In this document: piece by piece, positions 36,620-45,728 of the stretch
Layout of the letters: each line of letters starts with the position of its first letter
How positions within the stretch are numbered: the first letter of the stretch is position 1
Assembly: GCF_900446215.1 (NCBI RefSeq)
Contig: NZ_UAQZ01000017.1
Coordinates: forward strand, 62,001-126,000
Length of the DNA stretch: 64,000 nucleotides
Source: Burkholderia cenocepacia
GTDB lineage: Bacteria; Pseudomonadota; Gammaproteobacteria; Burkholderiales; Burkholderiaceae
Direction of reading: 5' to 3'
The notes under the pieces: model-generated
Told to the model about the DNA's origin: nothing
Databases searched by the model: none
What the model saw: the letters and a program-made list of their open reading frames with translations, nothing else
Translations under genes and position numbers: made by a program

Positions 36620-37519
36620 ATGAAGAAAATCAAATGCGCATTGATCGGGCCGGGCAACATCGGCACCGATCTGTTGTACAAGCTGCGCCGTTCGCCGGTG
36701 CTCGAACCCGTGTGGATGGTCGGCGTCGACCCGGCATCCGACGGCCTCGCACGCGCGCGCGAGTTCGGCCTGAAAACCACCGACAAGGGGGTCGACGGGC
36801 TGCTGCCGCACGTCGTCGGCGACGAGATCCGCATCGCATTCGACGCGACGTCGGCATACGTGCATCGCGACAATTCCGACAAGCTCACCGCGCTCGGCGT
36901 GAAGATGATCGACCTGACGCCCGCGGCGATCGGGCCGTATTGCGTGCCGCCGGTGAACCTCGACGCGCATCTCGACAGCGCGCAGACGAACGTGAACATG
37001 GTGACCTGCGGCGGCCAGGCGACGATTCCGATGGTGTATGCGGTGTCGCGCGTACAGCCGGTCGCGTACGGCGAGATCGTCGCGACCGTGTCGTCGCGCT
37101 CGGTCGGCCCCGGCACGCGCAAGAACATCGACGAGTTCACGCGCACGACGTCCGGCGCGATCGAACAGGTCGGCGGCGCACGCAAGGGCAAGGCGATCAT
37201 CGTCATCAACCCGGCCGAGCCGCCGCTGATCATGCGCGACACGATCCACTGCCTGACCGACGGGCCGCCCGACGTCGACGCGATCACCGCGTCCGTGCAT
37301 GCGATGGTCAAGGAAGTGCAACGCTACGTGCCCGGCTACACGTTGAAGAACGGCCCGGTGTTCGACGGCAATCGCGTGTCGGTGTTCATGGAAGTCGAGG
37401 GGCTCGGCGACTACCTGCCGAAGTACGCGGGCAACCTCGACATCATGACCGCCGCCGCGGCCGCCACGGCCGAGCGTTTCGCCGAACAGATGCTGGCCGC
37501 GACGGCCGCCACCGCTTGA
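36620..37519 (+). CDS. hsaF: Acylating acetaldehyde/propionaldehyde dehydrogenase
   Basis: The 299-residue enzyme has [20 protein letters not shown] (NAD-binding) and [16 protein letters not shown] with catalytic C130. HYVPGYTLK-type and [13 protein letters not shown] motifs near the C-terminus complete the pattern of the DmpF/BphJ/HsaF family. It oxidises acetaldehyde or propionaldehyde channelled from the aldolase to acetyl- or propionyl-CoA. It sits 13 bases after hsaE and 16 before hsaG, and forms a complex with the latter in known systems. Confidence 0.95.
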   Translation: MKKIKCALIGPGNIGTDLLYKLRRSPVLEPVWMVGVDPASDGLARAREFGLKTTDKGVDGLLPHVVGDEIRIAFDATSAYVHRDNSDKLTALGVKMIDLTPAAIGPYCVPPVNLDAHLDSAQTNVNMVTCGGQATIPMVYAVSRVQPVAYGEIVATVSSRSVGPGTRKNIDEFTRTTSGAIEQVGGARKGKAIIVINPAEPPLIMRDTIHCLTDGPPDVDAITASVHAMVKEVQRYVPGYTLKNGPVFDGNRVSVFMEVEGLGDYLPKYAGNLDIMTAAAAATAERFAEQMLAATAATA

Positions 37520-37535
37520 GCCGAGGAGCCACACG

Positions 37536-38567
37536 ATGTCACTTGCAGGCAAGAAGATCACCGTCCACGACATGTCGCTGCGCGACGGGATGCACCCGAA
37601 GCGCCACCAGATCACGCTCGACCAGATGCGCGACATCGCGCGCGGGCTCGACGCGGCCGGCGTGCCGCTGATCGAGGTCACGCACGGCGACGGCCTCGGC
37701 GGCGCGTCGGTCAACTACGGGTTTCCCGCGCACACCGACGAGGCGTACCTGAGCGCCGTGATTCCGGAGCTGAAACAGGCCCGGGTGTCCGCGCTGCTGC
37801 TGCCCGGCATCGGCACCGTCGAGCACCTGCGCATGGCGCACGCACTCGGCGTCGGCACGATCCGCGTCGCGACGCACTGCACCGAGGCCGACGTGTCCGA
37901 GCAGCATATCGGCCTCGCACGCACGCTCGGGCTCGACACGGTCGGCTTCCTGATGATGGCGCACATGTCGTCGCCGGCACAGCTCGTCGTACAGGCGAAG
38001 CTGATGGAGTCGTACGGCGCGAACTGCATCTACATCACCGATTCGGCCGGCCACATGCTGCCCGACGACGTGACCGCGCGAATCGGCCAGGTGCGCGACG
38101 CGCTGAAGCCGGAGACGGAGCTCGGCTTCCACGGCCACCACAACCTCGCGATGGGCGTCGCAAATTCGGTCGCGGCGGTCGCCGCCGGCGCGAACCGGAT
38201 CGACGCGGCGGCGGCCGGCCTCGGCGCCGGCGCGGGCAACACGCCGATGGAAGTGTTCGTCGCGGTGTGCGACCGGATGGGGATCGAAACGGGCGTCGAC
38301 GTATTCGCGATTTCCGACGTCGCCGAGGATCTCGTCGTGCCGATCATGGATGCGCCGATCCGTCTCGACCGCGACGCGCTGACGCTCGGCTATGCGGGCG
38401 TCTACTCGTCGTTCCTGCTGTTCGCGAAGCGTGCGGAAGCGAAGTACGGGATTCCGGCGCGCGACATCCTCGTCGAGCTGGGCCGTCAGCGGCTCGTCGG
38501 CGGGCAGGAAGACATGATCGAGGATGCGGCGCTGACGATGGTGCGGGCGCGGGAGGTGGCGGCGTAG
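37536..38567 (+). CDS. hsaG: 4-hydroxy-2-oxovalerate (hexanoate) aldolase
   Basis: The 343-residue enzyme is a DRE-TIM-like metallolyase with [18 protein letters not shown] (metal and base region), [22 protein letters not shown] and [16 protein letters not shown] with ligand histidines. It cleaves 4-hydroxy-2-oxo acids to pyruvate and an aldehyde, which passes to HsaF through a tunnel. GAGGAG precedes the ATG. A GC hairpin lies 30 bases after the stop. Confidence 0.95.
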   Translation: MSLAGKKITVHDMSLRDGMHPKRHQITLDQMRDIARGLDAAGVPLIEVTHGDGLGGASVNYGFPAHTDEAYLSAVIPELKQARVSALLLPGIGTVEHLRMAHALGVGTIRVATHCTEADVSEQHIGLARTLGLDTVGFLMMAHMSSPAQLVVQAKLMESYGANCIYITDSAGHMLPDDVTARIGQVRDALKPETELGFHGHHNLAMGVANSVAAVAAGANRIDAAAAGLGAGAGNTPMEVFVAVCDRMGIETGVDVFAISDVAEDLVVPIMDAPIRLDRDALTLGYAGVYSSFLLFAKRAEAKYGIPARDILVELGRQRLVGGQEDMIEDAALTMVRAREVAA

Positions 38568-38598
38568 GCGGACGAGGTCGTGCACGGCCGACCAACGG

Positions 38599-38619
38599 AA
38601 ACGGGGCGCAAGCCCCGTT
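38599..38619 (+). terminator. Stem-loop downstream of hsaG
   Basis: AACGGGGC-GCAA-GCCCCGTT is a stable hairpin with a tetraloop after the hsaG stop. Only TC follows, not a full T-tract, so its efficiency is unsure. Confidence 0.55.
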
Positions 38620-38664
38620 CGTCGTTGGATGCACGGGCATGTCGATTGCGCGCGCCCGGGGCAC

Positions 38665-38698
38665 CCGCCTGCTGACAGCACGCTGTCAGCAGGCGGGC
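38665..38698. promoter_or_regulatory. 34-bp near-perfect palindrome upstream of the MFS gene
   Basis: CCCGCCTGCTGACAGC (38665-38680) is exactly complementary to GCTGTCAGCAGGCGGG (38683-38698) with only AC between them. It ends 38 bases before the MFS start codon. It could be a strong operator or a second terminator for the hsaG transcript, though no T-run follows. Confidence 0.7.
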
Positions 38699-38736
38699 CC
38701 TAAGCTCGAACGTCCGACACCCGAGGAGCATCGCCC

Positions 38737-40116
38737 GTGGCCCATACCGGAGAACTGGCCGCACTGGCCGAGCGCGCCGTCAAACGGCGCGGTGTCACCC
38801 TGCTGACCCTGTGCCTCGCCGTACTCGTCGCGCAGGTCGACACGGCCGTCGTCAATCTCGCGACGCGCGCCATCGGCGCCTATTTCCACGCCGGTGTCGG
38901 TGCATTGCAATGGGTCGTCGACAGCTACAACCTCACGTACGCGGTGCTGCTGCTGACCGGCGGCCTGCTCGCCGACCTGTACGGCCGGCGCCGCATCTTC
39001 ATGGCCGGCACGGCCGTTTTCACGCTTGCGTCGCTGCTGTGCGCGCTCGCGCCATCGGTATCGGTGCTGATCGCCGCACGTGCGCTGGCCGGCGTCGGCG
39101 CGGCGTTGTTGCTGCCGGCGTCGCTTGCGATCGTGCGCGTCGTGTGGCGCGATCCGGTCGCGCGCGGCCGCGCGCTCGGCATCTGGGCCGCGTGCAACGG
39201 CGTCGCGATGGCGCTCGGCCCGACGCTCGGCGGCGTGCTGATCCGGCACTTCGGCTGGCGCAGCATCTTTTTCGTCGTCGTGCCGCTGAGCGTCGCCGCG
39301 ATGCTGCTCGCGATTCCGGCCGTGCCCGAATCGTCCGATCCGCACGGCCGTCATTTCGACGGTGCGGCGCAAGTCGCGGGCGCACTCGCGCTCGGCGCGC
39401 TCGCGTATGCGGCGATCGTGTTCCGCGACGCACCGGTCGCCTGCACGATCGCCGGCTGCATCGCGGTCGCGTCGTTCGCCGCGTTCGTGGCGATCGAGCG
39501 CCGCCACGGCGAATCCGCGCTGGTGCCGCTGGACCTCTTCCGGATCAGCGCATTTCGCGGCGCGATCGCCGCGACCACCGGCATGACGTTCGGAATGTAC
39601 GGCGTGCTGTTCCTGCTGCCGCTGACGTGGCAAAGCGTCGGCCGCCTCGATTCGACCGGCGCGGGGCTCGCGCTGCTGCCGATGGCGCTCGTGTTCGTCG
39701 TCGTGTCGCCCTGGTCGGGGCCGTTGTCGGAGCGTATCGGCACGCGTGCGACGACGGCCGGCGGTGTCGCGGTGATCGCGAGCGGGCTCGCCGCGATCGG
39801 CGCATCGGCCGAGTCAGCGAGCCTGCTCGGCGCCGAAATCGGGCTGGCGTTGACGGGGCTCGGGATGGGGATCGCGACGGGCCCGCTGATGACCGTCGCG
39901 GTCGGTGCGGTCGACGCGGCCCGTTCGGGCACCGCCAGCGCGCTCGTCAACGTCGCGCGAATGACCGGCGCGACGCTCGGCATCGCGGTGCTCGGCACGG
40001 CGTTCGCAGCCGCGCATGGCGGCGCGGCCGGCCTGCGCGTCGCGATGCTCGCCGGCGCGGCGGTTCAACTGACGGGCGCGGCGGTATCGGCGGTCAGCGT
40101 GCAGCGGGCGGCATGA
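38737..40116 (+). CDS. Major facilitator transporter, DHA2 (EmrB/QacA) type
   Basis: The 459-residue protein starts at GTG (38737) after CGAGGAG. It has about 14 hydrophobic segments and the early motif VAQVDTAVVNLATRAIGAYF, WVVDSYNLTYAVLLLTGGLLADLYGRRR (MFS motif A), and LALTGLGMGIATGPLM. This is the drug:H+ antiporter-2 pattern, exporting amphiphilic compounds from the cytoplasm. It may relieve toxicity of steroid or aromatic intermediates, but this is only positional. A 34-base palindrome precedes it. Confidence 0.9.
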   Translation: MAHTGELAALAERAVKRRGVTLLTLCLAVLVAQVDTAVVNLATRAIGAYFHAGVGALQWVVDSYNLTYAVLLLTGGLLADLYGRRRIFMAGTAVFTLASLLCALAPSVSVLIAARALAGVGAALLLPASLAIVRVVWRDPVARGRALGIWAACNGVAMALGPTLGGVLIRHFGWRSIFFVVVPLSVAAMLLAIPAVPESSDPHGRHFDGAAQVAGALALGALAYAAIVFRDAPVACTIAGCIAVASFAAFVAIERRHGESALVPLDLFRISAFRGAIAATTGMTFGMYGVLFLLPLTWQSVGRLDSTGAGLALLPMALVFVVVSPWSGPLSERIGTRATTAGGVAVIASGLAAIGASAESASLLGAEIGLALTGLGMGIATGPLMTVAVGAVDAARSGTASALVNVARMTGATLGIAVLGTAFAAAHGGAAGLRVAMLAGAAVQLTGAAVSAVSVQRAA

Positions 40117-40222
40117 CGCGACACATGCGCACCCGCCGTTCGCTCAATGGTGCTTCCCGCCATGTTTGCGCGCCCGGTGCTCGGCGCGCTTGCGCAGCAG
40201 CACCGGCATCAGTTCCTCGATG

Positions 40223-40393
40223 TTACTGGCGCGCCTGCCCGCGCGTGACGATCTCGCTGAAGCGCTGATGCGCGTGATCCTGGCCAACCAGCGCCGCATG
40301 CGCTTTCCTCAGGATGTGCAGATAGGCGATCAGGCTCGTGCCATCGCGCACGGGCAGCGCATCGCGCGGGTCCGGCGTCGGGGCGGTACTCAT
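40223..40393 (-). CDS. Small hypothetical protein (56 aa), possibly truncated by a frameshift
   Basis: The start at 40393 follows AAAGGAT, and the product is helical and charged (LIAYLHILRKAHAALVG, then HQRFSEIVTRGQARQ). After its stop, the frame shifted by one base reads SNIEELMPVLLRKRAEHRA and ends with RKHGGKHH at 40144. That extension also has the look of real protein and would make an 82-residue product with a basic tail. The gene may therefore be frameshifted, use recoding, or end truly at 56 residues. No family is recognised. Confidence 0.55.
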   Translation of the reverse strand: MSTAPTPDPRDALPVRDGTSLIAYLHILRKAHAALVGQDHAHQRFSEIVTRGQARQ

Positions 40394-40807
40394 GCTCGGA
40401 TCCTTTGCGGACAATCGGTCCGGCAGGTTGTCGTGACGAGCCCGCACCGAAGGGATTGAAAGCCGCGTGCGGGCCGCGAATTGCCGACGAGTGTACGACC
40501 GCGCCGGCCCGCGCGTAAAGCCGCCGGCGAACGACGTCGCAACGGGTGCGTTCAGTCGCCGGCCGGTGCGGACGACGATGCGTTTCGCCCGGCTCGTGCG
40601 GTTCGGAACGGGGAGACTTGCTGCAGGACGCGGCCGCCTGAGCGTGGTACACGCACGGCGCCGGCAAAGGCGGGAGAAGCCGCCGCGGCGCGATGGCGCC
40701 GCGGCGACCGGCGAACGGCACACCGTGCGCCGTTCAGCCGGTTCGTCCGGCCGTGCGGCCGGACGGGTGTCGATCGGTGCGCGCTGCTGCGCACCGATGG
40801 TGGCCGC
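40394..40807. other. Intergenic region with three perfect stem-loops after infA
   Basis: No gene is recognised. Hairpins with perfect stems are at 40681-40706 (11 bp), 40745-40764 (8 bp, loop GTGC) and 40773-40798 (10 bp, 10 bases past the infA stop). None has a T-run. They probably end or protect the infA messenger. Confidence 0.6.
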
Positions 40808-41071
40808 TTAGCGGCGCGGCTGCCCGCTTCGCGGCGGACGCGGCGAATTCGCGTCCTTGTGCCGGAAGTTGATGCGGCCCTTGGTGAGGTCGTACACCGA
40901 CAGTTCGAGCGTCACGCGATCGCCCGCGAGAATGCGGATGTGGTTCTTGCGCATGCGGCCCGACGCGTATGCGCCGACCACGACGCCGTTTTCCAGCGTG
41001 ACACGGTATTTGCTGTCCGGCAGCACTTCGTCGACGATTCCGTCCAGTTCCAGCAGTTCTTCTTTTGCCAA
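40808..41071 (-). CDS. infA: Translation initiation factor IF-1 (second type)
   Basis: The 87-residue protein has the S1/OB core of IF-1: [45 protein letters not shown] compressed around 25-49, and [21 protein letters not shown] basic tail ([18 protein letters not shown]) makes it longer than the usual 72 residues. The TTG at 41071 is chosen because GGAGGAA sits 5 bases upstream and it matches the family start (M-A-K-E). It binds the ribosomal A site with IF-2 and IF-3. Many beta-proteobacteria have two infA genes; this looks like the stand-alone copy near cspA. Confidence 0.93.
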   Translation of the reverse strand: MAKEELLELDGIVDEVLPDSKYRVTLENGVVVGAYASGRMRKNHIRILAGDRVTLELSVYDLTKGRINFRHKDANSPRPPRSGQPRR

Positions 41072-41535
41072 ACCAATTCCTCCAGACAAGGTGATTGACC
41101 GCGGCCGGCGACTGCCCGGCGCCGATTCCCGCAAACGGGACGGCGGCCGGCAGGCTGCCGGGATCGGTTCGTTCAGACGGGCCTCGGGCCTGTCTTGCGA
41201 TCGGAGCCCGGCGCGTTGCGACGTTCGGGCGGTCGGTGGCTGCGGCGCCAGCAGCGCCGCGCAAGTCGGGACCGCGCCAGCTACGGCATGGCGGCGGTCT
41301 GCTCGGGTTGATGCGTTGAAGCGGTGATGCGCTCGCAAAACGGCTTGCGCTTCGCGAGGGCGTTGCGTCGCATGCGGTTCAGGCATGCGATGAGGGAGGC
41401 GTCACGACCGATGCATCGTGAATGTCGCGATGCATCGGTCGTGCGCATCGGAACGCACAGGCCGCCGTCAGGCAGCGCCCCGCGCGATACTCCATCCGGC
41501 ATCGGCCGCCGATCGGCGACCGCTGCCGATGCGGC
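41072..41535. other. Intergenic region between infA and cspA with a 16-bp stem inverted repeat
   Basis: CACGACCGATGCATCG (41403-41418) pairs perfectly with CGATGCATCGGTCGTG (41428-41443) across 9 bases, about 90 bases downstream of cspA. No T-run follows. No protein or RNA gene is recognised in these 464 bases, which should also contain the infA promoter. Confidence 0.6.
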
Positions 41536-41739
41536 TTACTGCGGCGTGATGTTCGACGCTTGCAGACCCTTCGGGCCACGCTTCACTTCGAAGCTGACCT
41601 TCTGGCCTTCGGCCAGGGTCTTGAAGCCCGTGCCGCGAATTTCCGAGAAATGGGCGAACAGATCGTCGCCGCCGTTGTCCGGGGAAATGAAACCAAAGCC
41701 CTTGGTTTCGTTGAACCACTTGACGGTACCGGTATCCAC
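41536..41739 (-). CDS. cspA: Cold-shock protein
   Basis: The 67-residue protein has both RNA-binding motifs, GFGFI and DLFAHF, in the cold-shock domain ([18 protein letters not shown], then [10 protein letters not shown]). The GTG start at 41739 has AAGGAAG upstream. It is an RNA chaperone that melts secondary structure at low temperature or growth resumption. The 5' leader (about 41740-41830) is purine-rich and may carry a thermosensor as in other csp genes, but no specific structure can be asserted. Confidence 0.95.
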   Translation of the reverse strand: MDTGTVKWFNETKGFGFISPDNGGDDLFAHFSEIRGTGFKTLAEGQKVSFEVKRGPKGLQASNITPQ

Positions 41740-42028
41740 AAATACTTCCTTAATACAAATGACGAATGGTGAACATGCGCCCGCGACGGGCACAGAAAGA
41801 ATCAAAGAGGGAGAGACCAACGACTGCCGCACGGTGTGCGGCCAATGATGAGCAATCGAACTTCTTGACGACTTCGGTCTCGGACACTACGCGGTAGCGG
41901 CCGTTTCGTCAAGTTCTTTTGGTGCGGCGCACAAGCGCAGGCGCCCGGCGCGCCTTCTGCGGCGGGTGTTGCCGGCCGATCGACGCGCTTTCGATGCGCC
42001 CCTCTTTTCCGGCCGGCCTGCCCCTTTC

Positions 42029-43108
42029 TTACTGCGGCTCGAACACGTGATGCAGCGCCGGCGGCGCGTCGCCTTCGCGAATGCGCATCTCGAACGCCTT
42101 GCGCGCGACGCTCGCGGGCCGCACGTCGGCCACGTCCAGGTAGAACTGCGAATACCAGTCGCGCATCTGGTACAGCGGGCCGTCGCCTTCGCACAGCAGC
42201 GGGTTGTCGATCCGCGTCTTGCTGTGCCAGATGTCCACGTCCTCGTAGAACGCGCGCTGCGCTTCCTTCACGTACGCATTCGCGATCTCCATGTTCTGCT
42301 CGTCGGACAGTCCGGCCACCTTCTTCACGATCACGCCGTACCGCAGCTCGAAGCTGTTCATGTCGATCGGCACGTGGCAGTTCAGCAGCACCGAATGGAT
42401 CGGCTGCCCGTTGCTCTGCCCCGTCATCTGCGTGATGTGCACGGCCGGCCCGAAATAGGTCGACAGCGCGGTCAGGCTGTCGCCGCCGAGCTTCTCGCTG
42501 CGGCCGACCAACAACTGCGTCGCCTTGTGGTGCTCGAACAGGTTCGCGAAATAGTCGATCGGCGCACGGTGCACGGTCGCGAAGTGCGCGACGTCCGAGA
42601 TGTTGTCGACCAGCTCGCGGCAATTCGCGTGGATCACCATCTTGTCGATGACCCAGCCCGACCATTCGTCCGAGAAACACACGTCGAGGCGCGGAATCGC
42701 GACCTCGGCCGGCGGCGCATGGCCTTCCGGGTCGTTCCACACGAACAGCAGGTTGTTTTCCTCGCAGGTCGGCCACGCGCCGATGCGCGCCTTCGGCGGA
42801 ATCCGCTTGCAGTACGGAATCGACGCGCACTGCCCTTCGCCGTTCCACGCCCAGCCGTGGAACGGGCACACGAGGGTGTCGCCCTGGACCGTGCCGAGGC
42901 TCAGGTCGGCGCCCATGTGCGGGCAATAGGCGTCGACGACGTTGACCTTGCCGGTCGAATCGGCGAACGCGGCGAGCTTGCGGCCGAAGATGTTCAGCGT
43001 ATGCGGCTTGCCGTCCTGGTAGTCGCGGGCGAGGCCGAGGCAGTGCCAGCCGCGCGCATAGCGCTGCGCGAGCGGCTGGGCTTCGATCTTGTAAGGGCGT
43101 GCGGACAT
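42029..43108 (-). CDS. kshA: Rieske oxygenase, 3-ketosteroid 9-alpha-hydroxylase oxygenase-like
   Basis: The 359-residue protein has a Rieske domain with ligands C62, H64, C81 and H84 (YCPHMGADLSLGTVQGD, CPFHGWAWNGEG). It also has a mononuclear-iron motif DNISDVAHFATVHRAP (N169, D172, H175, H180). RYARGWHCLGLARDYQDGKP and PPAEVAIPRLD closely resemble remembered KshA sequences. KshA hydroxylates C9 of 3-ketosteroids, which opens ring B, using electrons from a KshB reductase not found here. It is the last gene of the long minus-strand steroid run, 67 bases after the MMPL gene. Substrates other than 1,4-androstadienedione cannot be excluded. Confidence 0.85.
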   Translation of the reverse strand: MSARPYKIEAQPLAQRYARGWHCLGLARDYQDGKPHTLNIFGRKLAAFADSTGKVNVVDAYCPHMGADLSLGTVQGDTLVCPFHGWAWNGEGQCASIPYCKRIPPKARIGAWPTCEENNLLFVWNDPEGHAPPAEVAIPRLDVCFSDEWSGWVIDKMVIHANCRELVDNISDVAHFATVHRAPIDYFANLFEHHKATQLLVGRSEKLGGDSLTALSTYFGPAVHITQMTGQSNGQPIHSVLLNCHVPIDMNSFELRYGVIVKKVAGLSDEQNMEIANAYVKEAQRAFYEDVDIWHSKTRIDNPLLCEGDGPLYQMRDWYSQFYLDVADVRPASVARKAFEMRIREGDAPPALHHVFEPQ

Positions 43109-43175
43109 GTGGGTTGACTCCTCTTGTGGAGAGCGCGCGGCGGCCCGCCGCGCGCGGGGAAAATCGGCGCGCCGT

Positions 43176-45635
43176 TCAGCGCACCGGGTTGCCGTGTTCG
43201 AGTGCGGGCGCCGGCTGCGGCGGCGCGGGGGTCGCCGGCGACGGCTGCTGCTTCGGCAGGCGGCGCTCGGCACGCTCGACGCCGAGCCACGCGGCGAGCG
43301 CGGGCAGCAGGAACACCGCGCCGAACAGGTTCACGAGGAACATGAACGCGAGCAGCACGCCCATGTCGACCTGGAACTTCAGCGCGGAGAACGCCCACGT
43401 GCCGACGCCGATGAACATCGTGACGGCCGTGAACAGCGCCGCCGTGCCGCGCTGGCGCATCGCATCGGCGAACGCGTCCGGCAGCGTCGCGCCGTGGCGG
43501 AGGTCGTGCTGCAGGCGCTCGTACAGGTAGATCCCGTAGTCGACGCCGACGCCCACGCCGAGCGTGATCACCGGCAGCGTCGCGACCTTCAGCCCGATGC
43601 CGAGCCGCGCCATCACCGCGTTGCACAGGATCGACACGAGCGTGAGCGGCACGATGATGCACAGCACCGCGCGCCACGAGCGGAACGTGAGCGCGCAGAG
43701 CAGCGCGATCGCGCCGAAGATCGACAGCAGCATCGCGATCTCCGCGTCGCCGACCGCCTCGTTGGTCGCGGCCATCACGCCGACGTTGCCGCCCGCGAGC
43801 CGGAACGCGACGTTCGGCGTCGGATTCTCGGCCGCGAAGCGCTTGATCTCGTCGACGATGTGCGCGATGGTCGTGCCTTCGTGGTTCTTCGTGTAGATCA
43901 GGACCTGGATCGCCTTGCAGTTCGCGGTGTTCATCCCGTTGTCGGGATCGAACGCGTTGGCGCCCTGCGTGAGTCCGTCGCTGGAACGCGGCAGCGCGGC
44001 CCAGCGCGGGTTGCCTTCGTTGAACGCGGCGATGAACACCTTGCCCTGCGACGCCACGCTCGTCACCGACTGCACGCCGGCCACGCCGCGCATGTTCATC
44101 TCGAAGCGTTCGATCGCGCTCATCACCGGGTAATGCAGGCATGCGTCGTCGAAGCCGGTCGTCTCGACGATCACCGACAGTACGTCCACGCCGATGTTGT
44201 ACTGGTGCGTGATCGCCGCGTTGTCGACGTTGTAGCGCGAGTTCGCGCGCAGCTCCGGCGCGCCGGTGCCGATGTCGCCGATCTCCAGCCGGCGCGATTC
44301 GAGCGTGCCGTACGCGAGCAGCGCGAGCGCCACCGCGAACACGCCGAGCGCCGGCGCCGGCCGCGCGAACACCGCGAAGCGCGACCACATCCGGCTGCCG
44401 CCGGCCGCCGCGGTGCGCTGCGCGCGCGCCAGCGTGCCGGGCTCGAGCCGCGTGTACGACAGCAGGATCGGCAGGAACACCTTGTTGGTCACGATCATCA
44501 GCAGCACGCCGAGGCATGCAGTGATGCCGAGCTCACGCACGATGTCGATCCTGATCCGCATGATCACCATGAAGCCGAGCGCGTTGGTCAGCAGCGCGAC
44601 GGTGCCCGGCACGAACAGCTTGCGGAACGCGTCGCGCGCGGCATCGACCGACGACGCGCCGCGCACCAGCGCCTGCTTCCACGCGTTGGTCATCTGCACC
44701 GCGTGCGACACGCCGATCGAGAAGATCAGGAACGGCACGAGGATCGACATCGGGTCGATGCCGAGCCCGAGCAGCGGCAGCGCGCCGAGCAGCCAGACGA
44801 CCGGCAGCAGCGCGACGACGAGCGCCAGCGCGGTGGTCTTCAGCGAACGCGTATACGCGAACAGCAGCGCGGCCGTGACGAGGAACGCGAGCGCGAAGAA
44901 CGCCATCACGCCGGCGATCCCGGCTTCGACGTCGCCCACCAGCTTCGCGAAGCCGATGATGTTCACGTCGATGCCCCGTTTCGCGTACTTCGCGCGAATC
45001 TCCTCCAGCTGGTGCGCGACCGCGCTGTAGTCGAGCCGCTTGCCGGTCGCGGGATCGGTCTCGCGCAGTTCCGCGCGGATCAGCGCCGACTTCAGGTCGT
45101 TGCCGACCAGCCGGCCGATCTGCCCCGAGCGCGCGACGTTGCGGCGCACCTTCGCGAGATCGTCCGGGTTCGCGCTCGAGAACTGGCCGGGCACCACCAC
45201 GTCGCCGCGAAAACCGGCCTCGGTCACCTCGGTGTAGTGGACGTTCGGCGTGAACAGCGAGAACACGCGCGAACGGTTCACGCCGGGGATGAAGAACACG
45301 TCGTCGGTCGCGTGGCGCAGCGCGTCCATGAAGGTCTGGTTGTAGATGTCGCCGTCACCCTTCCAGCGCAGGCTCACGAGGATCGTGTTCGCGCCGGGGA
45401 ACGCCCCCGCGTAGCGTTCGAACACCTGCATGTACGGGTGCTGCATCGGGATCATCTTGTTGAAGCCCGGATCGAGCTTCAGCCGCGTCGCGGACAGCCC
45501 GAGCGCGAGCGTCACCGCGACGCACAGCAGCATCAGCAGCCGGCGCCGGCGGATGATCGTGTTGGCGCAGCGCTCGACGAACGTGGCGAGGCGCGACGCG
45601 GAAACGGCTTCAGGGGGACGTGACAGGTCGTTCAT
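43176..45635 (-). CDS. MMPL/RND-superfamily transporter
   Basis: The 819-residue protein has two RND halves, each with one helix, a large periplasmic domain and then five helices (for example ILVPFLIFSIGVSHAVQMTN and VITLGVGVGVDYGIYLYERL). The Asp/His-bearing helix motifs VGVDYG and IGVSHAVQ occupy the proton-relay positions. It belongs to the hydrophobe-transporting HpnN/MmpL-like group rather than multidrug pumps. It neighbours a YCF48-like gene, while DUF1302 and DUF1329 partners are in block B. Its likely role is moving a steroid or lipid between inner membrane and periplasm. Confidence 0.88.
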   Translation of the reverse strand: MNDLSRPPEAVSASRLATFVERCANTIIRRRRLLMLLCVAVTLALGLSATRLKLDPGFNKMIPMQHPYMQVFERYAGAFPGANTILVSLRWKGDGDIYNQTFMDALRHATDDVFFIPGVNRSRVFSLFTPNVHYTEVTEAGFRGDVVVPGQFSSANPDDLAKVRRNVARSGQIGRLVGNDLKSALIRAELRETDPATGKRLDYSAVAHQLEEIRAKYAKRGIDVNIIGFAKLVGDVEAGIAGVMAFFALAFLVTAALLFAYTRSLKTTALALVVALLPVVWLLGALPLLGLGIDPMSILVPFLIFSIGVSHAVQMTNAWKQALVRGASSVDAARDAFRKLFVPGTVALLTNALGFMVIMRIRIDIVRELGITACLGVLLMIVTNKVFLPILLSYTRLEPGTLARAQRTAAAGGSRMWSRFAVFARPAPALGVFAVALALLAYGTLESRRLEIGDIGTGAPELRANSRYNVDNAAITHQYNIGVDVLSVIVETTGFDDACLHYPVMSAIERFEMNMRGVAGVQSVTSVASQGKVFIAAFNEGNPRWAALPRSSDGLTQGANAFDPDNGMNTANCKAIQVLIYTKNHEGTTIAHIVDEIKRFAAENPTPNVAFRLAGGNVGVMAATNEAVGDAEIAMLLSIFGAIALLCALTFRSWRAVLCIIVPLTLVSILCNAVMARLGIGLKVATLPVITLGVGVGVDYGIYLYERLQHDLRHGATLPDAFADAMRQRGTAALFTAVTMFIGVGTWAFSALKFQVDMGVLLAFMFLVNLFGAVFLLPALAAWLGVERAERRLPKQQPSPATPAPPQPAPALEHGNPVR

Positions 45636-45728
45636 GGAATTCTCGTGTCGGGACGGACGGGCGATGCGAAACGAACGGATACGGGCGAAAAACGGCGGCT
45701 GCATCGATCGCGGCCGCCGGGCCGCGCG

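Noticed and set aside
34318-37311. A 997-codon minus-strand open frame across DUF1329, hsaE and hsaF
   Set aside because: It crosses three well-identified plus-strand genes and an intergenic terminator, and its translation is low-complexity.
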